NCBI RefSeq assembly: GCF_030295745.1
Contig: NZ_AP027291.1
Coordinates: 372,001 to 436,000 of the forward strand
Source: Mycolicibacterium sp. TUM20985
Lineage (GTDB): Bacteria; Actinomycetota; Actinomycetes; Mycobacteriales; Mycobacteriaceae
Length of the DNA: 64,000 nucleotides
Direction of reading: 5' to 3'
Shown in pieces: positions 59,968 to 64,000 of the stretch. A program made the translations under genes and the position numbers. Every line of letters starts with the position of its first letter. Position 1 is the stretch's first letter. The notes under the pieces are model-generated. The model was given only the letters and a program-made list of their open reading frames with translations. It had not been told where the DNA came from and did not search any database.

Positions 59968-60840
59968 TCACCCCGGGTGGTATGTCCAGGGCTTACGCGG
60001 CAGTCGGTCCGGGTCGAAGGCATCCAGCATTTCGCCGAGGGACGCACCCGTGAAACCCAGCGAGTCGGCGATCTGCGCCATGGCGTGCGGCACCCCGATC
60101 TCGTCGACGGTGACCGCACCGTCACGCTTGGCCAGGCGCTTGCCCTGCGCGTTGAGTACCAGCGGAACGTGCGCGTACACCGGTTGGGCGTACCCCAGCA
60201 GCGATCCCACGTACGCCTGCCGCGGGGATGACGCCAGAAGGTCGTCGCCCCGCACGACCTGGTCGACGCCTTGGACGGCATCGTCGACGACGACCGCGAG
60301 GTTGTAGGCGGGCACGCCGTCACCGCGGCGCAACACCAAGTCGTCGACGATGCCGGTATAACTGCCGTGCAGGACGTCGTCGACGGTGAACCGGTCGGTC
60401 TCGGAGCGCAACCGCAGCGCCGGTGGTCGACCCGATGCGCGTCGGGTGGCGCGCTCGTCGTCGGTTAGGTCCCGGCACGTGCCGGGATACGAGCCCTCCG
60501 GGGCGTGCGGAGCCCGCGGCGCTTGCTGAATGTCCTTTCTGCTGCAATGACATTCGTAGGTCAGCCCGCGGCGAACCAGCTCGTCGATGACTTCTTCGTA
60601 GCGCGTCTCGTGCGCTGTCTGGTACTCCGGTGGTTCGTCCCATTCGAGTCCGACGGCGGCGAGGTCACGGACTTGGCGGTCGGCGATGTCGCCGGACGTG
60701 CGGTCGTCGAGATCCTCGATGCGCAGCAGGATACGACGGCCGGTCGACCTGGCGAAGAGCCAGGCCAACACGGCCGTGCGGATGTTGCCGATGTGCAGGT
60801 CGGCCGACGGACTCGGCGCGAACCGTCCTGCGGGAGTCAT
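59968..60840 (-). CDS. gluQ: GluQRS, glutamyl-queuosine tRNA(Asp) synthetase
   Basis: A 290-residue truncated class-I synthetase lacking the anticodon-binding domain. It adds glutamate to the cyclopentenediol ring of queuosine in tRNA(Asp). The signatures are FAPSPSADLHIGNIRTAV (HIGH-like), KRLAKRDGAVTV (KMSKS-like) and the zinc site YECHCSRKDIQ, with a later GSYPGTCRD. The absence of the C-terminal half separates it from GltX. Its presence with tgt in the same window supports a queuosine pathway. Confidence 0.92.
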   Translation of the reverse strand: MTPAGRFAPSPSADLHIGNIRTAVLAWLFARSTGRRILLRIEDLDDRTSGDIADRQVRDLAAVGLEWDEPPEYQTAHETRYEEVIDELVRRGLTYECHCSRKDIQQAPRAPHAPEGSYPGTCRDLTDDERATRRASGRPPALRLRSETDRFTVDDVLHGSYTGIVDDLVLRRGDGVPAYNLAVVVDDAVQGVDQVVRGDDLLASSPRQAYVGSLLGYAQPVYAHVPLVLNAQGKRLAKRDGAVTVDEIGVPHAMAQIADSLGFTGASLGEMLDAFDPDRLPRKPWTYHPG

Positions 60841-60849
60841 GACCGTAAT

Positions 60850-61494
60850 CTAGGCGACGGCGGCAAGTCGCGATCGCGCCTGCCGAACGCATTCGGCCCA
60901 GTGGGTGGCGCCGGGGGCGTGGACGGCGGTGACACCGGGGGATGCGCTGGAGATCACCAAATCGGGTCGCAGCGTGCCCAGCAGGCGCAGGCTCTCCTCC
61001 AGGGGTTCGGCCTCGCTGAAGGACGGAATGTAGCCCGCGATCCAATCACTTTCAGCGCCAAGCATTATCGTGTCGCCGGTGAACAGGTAGCGCTGCCCGT
61101 TCGCCCCGGGCACCAGGTAGCAGGTGCTGCCGGGAGTGTGCCCCGGTGTCGGGATCACCTCGATGCCGCATCCGTCGATGTGTCTGCCCGCGAGTGGCAC
61201 GTCGATGTGGGCGTGCTGGCTGATCTCGGCCAATTCGGCTGCAGGCGCATGCAATTGCGCACCGAAGCGACGCTGGACGGCTTCCAGCGTCGGGCCCGCC
61301 TCGTCGCGGTGGGACAGGTATTGATGCGCCACCCCGCCGAGGCCGTCGAGGGCTTCGAAGTCCTCTTCCGTCTGCGTTCCGTAGAACAGTACGTTGCCGT
61401 GGAGCCCACCCGTCCAGAGGTAGGCGTGGGTGGTCAGGCCGGGAAAGGGGCTGTCGGCGCGAGCTTCCCAGAGATCGGCGCGAATGGGTCGCAT
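60850..61494 (-). CDS. Metallo-beta-lactamase-fold hydrolase with degenerate zinc motif
   Basis: 214 residues. GAGGAGG precedes the ATG at 61494. IPTPGHTPGSTCYLV and LFTGDTIML are the third and fourth metal motifs of the family. The usual HxHxDH is replaced by YLSHRDEAGP, leaving one His and an Asp. The protein may bind a single metal, or may have lost hydrolase activity. The substrate is unknown. It is followed by gluQRS after 9 bp, so the two are likely in one unit. Confidence 0.82.
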   Translation of the reverse strand: MRPIRADLWEARADSPFPGLTTHAYLWTGGLHGNVLFYGTQTEEDFEALDGLGGVAHQYLSHRDEAGPTLEAVQRRFGAQLHAPAAELAEISQHAHIDVPLAGRHIDGCGIEVIPTPGHTPGSTCYLVPGANGQRYLFTGDTIMLGAESDWIAGYIPSFSEAEPLEESLRLLGTLRPDLVISSASPGVTAVHAPGATHWAECVRQARSRLAAVA

Positions 61495-61572
61495 GGAGTC
61501 CTCCTCGATTGGTCGTGACCCCATGGTTGAACATCAACCTCGCTTCAGGTCAAGACCTGCGACCCGCAGGCG

Positions 61573-62331
61573 TCAACTCTGGAGGGCGACCATGGCGCTG
61601 GCGGCAGGTGATTGAACCCCGGTGCCCCGCCCCTGGGCGGTGACCGTCAACCGGGTCCGGTCGCCGCGGAACAGGTCGCGGGAGAACTCGCAGGGCGCAT
61701 CGTTCTGGTCATAGGCGACGCGGGTGATCAGCAGCAGCGCCGAACCTGTTTTGATGGCCAGCAGGGACGCCTCGTCGGGTGTGGCGTTGACGGCCTCGAT
61801 GCGCTCGTCCGCCCGGGAGGTGATGAGCCCGTACTCCTCCTCGAGGATTTCGTAGATCGATCCGCCGAGCTGCTTCTCGAGGAGGCCCGGAAATGCGTCG
61901 GCGGGAAACTGGGCCAACTCCAACGAGATCGGCGATCCGTCGGCGAGGCGCACGCGCTGAATCTCGACGACGAAGTCGCGGGCGTCGAGTTGTAGGGCCT
62001 CCTGCGTGACGCGGTCGGGCGCGGTGATCTTCGTCGAGAGCACACGGGTCCCGGCGACGTAACCCTGATTGGCGAGGAAGGCCGGGACCCCGATCACGTC
62101 GGACAGGCTGCGCTGCACCTGGGCGTGGCTGATGAAGATTCCCCCCGCCCGGCCGATCGCGCGATGGACCAGACCGGCCTCCTCCAAGGCGGCCAGCATC
62201 TGACGCAGGCTGGACCGGCTGGTGGCATAGCGCTCCGCGAGATCGCGTTCGCTGCCGAGCTTCGCGCCCGGCACCCCGGCATTGATGTCGGCGACGATCC
62301 GCCGCCGCAGTTCCTCGGTGGTCTTCGGCAA
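61573..62331 (-). CDS. GntR/HutC-family regulator
   Basis: 252 residues from a TTG at 62331, preceded by GAGGAGCAGGCG. An N-terminal winged helix (about 1-70; LGSERDLAERYATSRSSLRQ and AALEEAGLVHRAIGRAGG) is followed by a UTRA ligand domain (about 95-245; ITRVAYDQNDAPCEFSRDLFRGDRT in part). HutC-type proteins sense small metabolites. It lies 23 bp after the SDR gene on the same strand, so it probably controls it. The upstream open frame to 62871 is a shadow. Confidence 0.87.
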   Translation of the reverse strand: MPKTTEELRRRIVADINAGVPGAKLGSERDLAERYATSRSSLRQMLAALEEAGLVHRAIGRAGGIFISHAQVQRSLSDVIGVPAFLANQGYVAGTRVLSTKITAPDRVTQEALQLDARDFVVEIQRVRLADGSPISLELAQFPADAFPGLLEKQLGGSIYEILEEEYGLITSRADERIEAVNATPDEASLLAIKTGSALLLITRVAYDQNDAPCEFSRDLFRGDRTRLTVTAQGRGTGVQSPAASAMVALQS

Positions 62332-62354
62332 CGCCTGCTCCTCTCGCGGACGAA

Positions 62355-63134
62355 CTACTGCTCGGCGATCGCAGCCTGGGACTCCGGCAGGATCTGGCCG
62401 CCGTCCACCACCAGGGACTGTCCCGTGATGTAACCGGCCTCGTCGGTCGCGAAGAACAGTGCGGCGTTGCCGATGTCGGCCACGGAGCCAAGCCGCCCGG
62501 CGGGTACGGCCGCGGCCATCTGGTCCATGTACTCCTGGCCCATGTCGATCAGGCCCTCGGTGATGATGTTCCCCGGCAGCACCGCGTTGATCGTGATGTT
62601 CTTGGGCGCCAATTCCATTGCCGCGGTGCGGATGAAGCCGAGCTGCGCGGCCTTGCTGGCACCATAGTGCGACCAGCCGGGATAGCCGGTGAAGGGTCCG
62701 GTGATGGACGACGTGACGATGATTCGGCCGTGGCCGCTGTCCGCCAGCGCGGCGAGCGCGGCTTGAACGATGTACACCGTGCCCTTGAAGTTGACGCCGA
62801 TGACCTCCTCGATGTCCTCTGGGGTGAGATCCTCGAGCCGGCCCGACGGGAAAATCCCCGCGTTCGCGCACACGATGTCAAGTGACCCATGCGTATTCAC
62901 CGCTTCGGCGACCACGCGCCGACAGTCGTCCGGGCTCGTCACGTCGGCGGCCACCCCGGTCACGGTGCCCGGCTTGCCCGCCAACGCGGCCACCGCAGCG
63001 TCGACGTCGGTCTGGTTGCGGCCCGTGACGAGGACGTTGACCCCCGCGTCCGCGAACGTCTCGGCGATACCGCGGCCGATGCCCTTGCTGCCCCCGGTGA
63101 CGACGGCGGAGCGACCCTGCAGGGAGTTGAACAT
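62355..63134 (-). CDS. Short-chain dehydrogenase/reductase
   Basis: A 259-residue SDR with [18 protein letters not shown] (the NNAG motif altered to ANAG), VTSSITGPF (Ser) and [12 protein letters not shown] (Tyr-Lys). The C-terminus [13 protein letters not shown] is typical. It probably works with the GntR regulator and phosphotransferase as a small catabolic unit, a guess from the operon order. Confidence 0.88.
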   Translation of the reverse strand: MFNSLQGRSAVVTGGSKGIGRGIAETFADAGVNVLVTGRNQTDVDAAVAALAGKPGTVTGVAADVTSPDDCRRVVAEAVNTHGSLDIVCANAGIFPSGRLEDLTPEDIEEVIGVNFKGTVYIVQAALAALADSGHGRIIVTSSITGPFTGYPGWSHYGASKAAQLGFIRTAAMELAPKNITINAVLPGNIITEGLIDMGQEYMDQMAAAVPAGRLGSVADIGNAALFFATDEAGYITGQSLVVDGGQILPESQAAIAEQ

Positions 63135-63156
63135 GTGGTGCCTTTCGGTGGTGGAT

Positions 63157-64000
63157 TCAGGCGAGTCGTCGACCGTCGAAGCTCAGATAGCGTTCCGCGA
63201 GTTCGCAACTGCCCGTTGCGTAGGTGACGGAGATGGCCTGCGACTCTTCTGCGTGGCTGTGGGTGCCCATCCACGCCAACAGCAGCAGCCTACGCAGAAG
63301 CACGAAGGTCGGCAGCATGGCTTCGTCGGCAGCGGGGAGTGGACGACGGGTGCGGTAACCGGTCACCCAGGCGTCCTGCCACTCGGGCACGGCCGGGTCG
63401 TCCTCGAAGAACGACACCGCCGTGCCGAAATCGTAGTAGTACCAACCGAATCCGCAGTCGTCGAAGTCGATGACCGTGATGTCGTCGCCGTCGACGAGGA
63501 GGTTGGCCAGCCGCAGGTCGGCGTGGACCAGACCGAAGACCTCGGGTCCGGAGCCGTACTCCTTCAGCCGTCGCTCCAGCAGTGCCACGGCCCGGCTCAA
63601 CGTGGCGGACTCCGCCGCGCCGACCCCGGTGGCGTCCTGCCAGCGGCCCCAGCGCGGTCGGTCGCCGAGGCTGTGCTGAAAGTCCCAGGAGAAGCGGCCG
63701 AATCCGGCCGGGCGGACCCACGTCGTCGAGTGGTCGTGCAGGGCTGCGGTGATCTGTCCAAGCGTGTGGAAGTCCGCGACGGTCAACGTCTCCTCGTCGG
63801 GTTCGACGCCCGCCACCATCTCGAAGTGCACGACGTGACGGGGAATTCCGTTCTGGTCGACGGTCACCATGCGTCGCCCGTCCCTGGCCGGCAGCACGGT
63901 CGGCACCGTGACGTCGCCGTTGCGTCGGAGAGCGTCGAGCCAGTCGAGTTCCGATTCGATCTCGTCCGGCTGGTGGTATCCCTTGCGGTGCACCCGCAGG
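63157..64000 (-). CDS. APH-fold phosphotransferase (5' end outside the window)
   Basis: At least 281 residues of a kinase of the aminoglycoside/homoserine phosphotransferase fold; the frame continues past 64000 as LRVHRKGYH, a usual internal segment, so the true start is outside. The catalytic loop is [17 protein letters not shown] and the metal site [17 protein letters not shown]. The C-terminal helices include [17 protein letters not shown]. The substrate is unknown; it is the first gene visible of the SDR/GntR unit. Confidence 0.85.
   Translation of the reverse strand, partial: LRVHRKGYHQPDEIESELDWLDALRRNGDVTVPTVLPARDGRRMVTVDQNGIPRHVVHFEMVAGVEPDEETLTVADFHTLGQITAALHDHSTTWVRPAGFGRFSWDFQHSLGDRPRWGRWQDATGVGAAESATLSRAVALLERRLKEYGSGPEVFGLVHADLRLANLLVDGDDITVIDFDDCGFGWYYYDFGTAVSFFEDDPAVPEWQDAWVTGYRTRRPLPAADEAMLPTFVLLRRLLLLAWMGTHSHAEESQAISVTYATGSCELAERYLSFDGRRLA

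Overview
The window is GC-rich actinobacterial DNA from a mycobacterium, most likely a fast-growing or environmental Mycolicibacterium-type species. Supporting genes are GlfT1 with the RfbD/RfbE (Wzm/Wzt) galactan exporter, the proteasome activator Bpa ending in GQYL, a 19-kDa LpqH lipoprotein, FadE36, an EchA21-like protein, and two MspA-family porins, a family absent from the M. tuberculosis complex. From memory of H37Rv, the first 30 kb follows the order Rv3783 back to Rv3752c in inverted orientation, with local insertions and losses. The species cannot be named from the sequence alone.

Layout. 0-6 kb: arabinogalactan assembly and export (rfbD, glfT1, rfbE), bpa and a GT-C glycosyltransferase, mostly one minus-strand operon. 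5.7-13 kb: a class-V aminotransferase-like protein, a quinone reductase, small secreted proteins, echA21, hisC2, two tRNA-Ser genes and one tRNA-Arg. 12-23 kb: a VanY-type peptidase, a membrane GGDEF-EAL protein, a phosphodiesterase, an APC permease, an alkyl sulfatase, a frameshifted zinc peptidase, a histidine phosphatase and fadE36. 23.9-28 kb: the osmoprotectant importer proXVWZ with a coupled glycolipid-binding protein, convergent with tyrA. 29-30.4 kb: the tadA locus with a six-copy 31-bp minisatellite at its start, an interleaved palindrome at its end, and a third tRNA-Ser.

30-46 kb is more accessory: a CHAP amidase, an MsAcT-like esterase with threonine aldolase, a MarR/MFS pair with a palindromic operator, MgtC, a succinate-semialdehyde dehydrogenase, an 809-residue PGRS-like protein without a PE domain, a LigD-type polymerase, a ketoacyl-synthase remnant, several exported proteins and a three-gene porin cluster. 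46-64 kb holds stress and housekeeping genes (a ferritin-like protein, CDGSH, PAS-ANTAR, DUF3072), lpqH, tgt with a broken P450, two FAD oxidoreductases among palindromic repeats, a cystine-type ABC importer with fused receptor and permease, gluQRS, a GntR regulator, an SDR and a truncated phosphotransferase.

Themes. Cell-envelope construction (galactan export, porins, lipoproteins, PGRS protein) dominates. tRNA modification recurs: tadA acts on tRNA-Arg(ACG), itself in the window, and tgt plus gluQRS point to queuosine. Three otherwise intact genes are each broken by one base (near 21444, 51280 and 53910), which means either young pseudogenes or residual sequence errors. Several intergenic palindromes look like members of repeat families.
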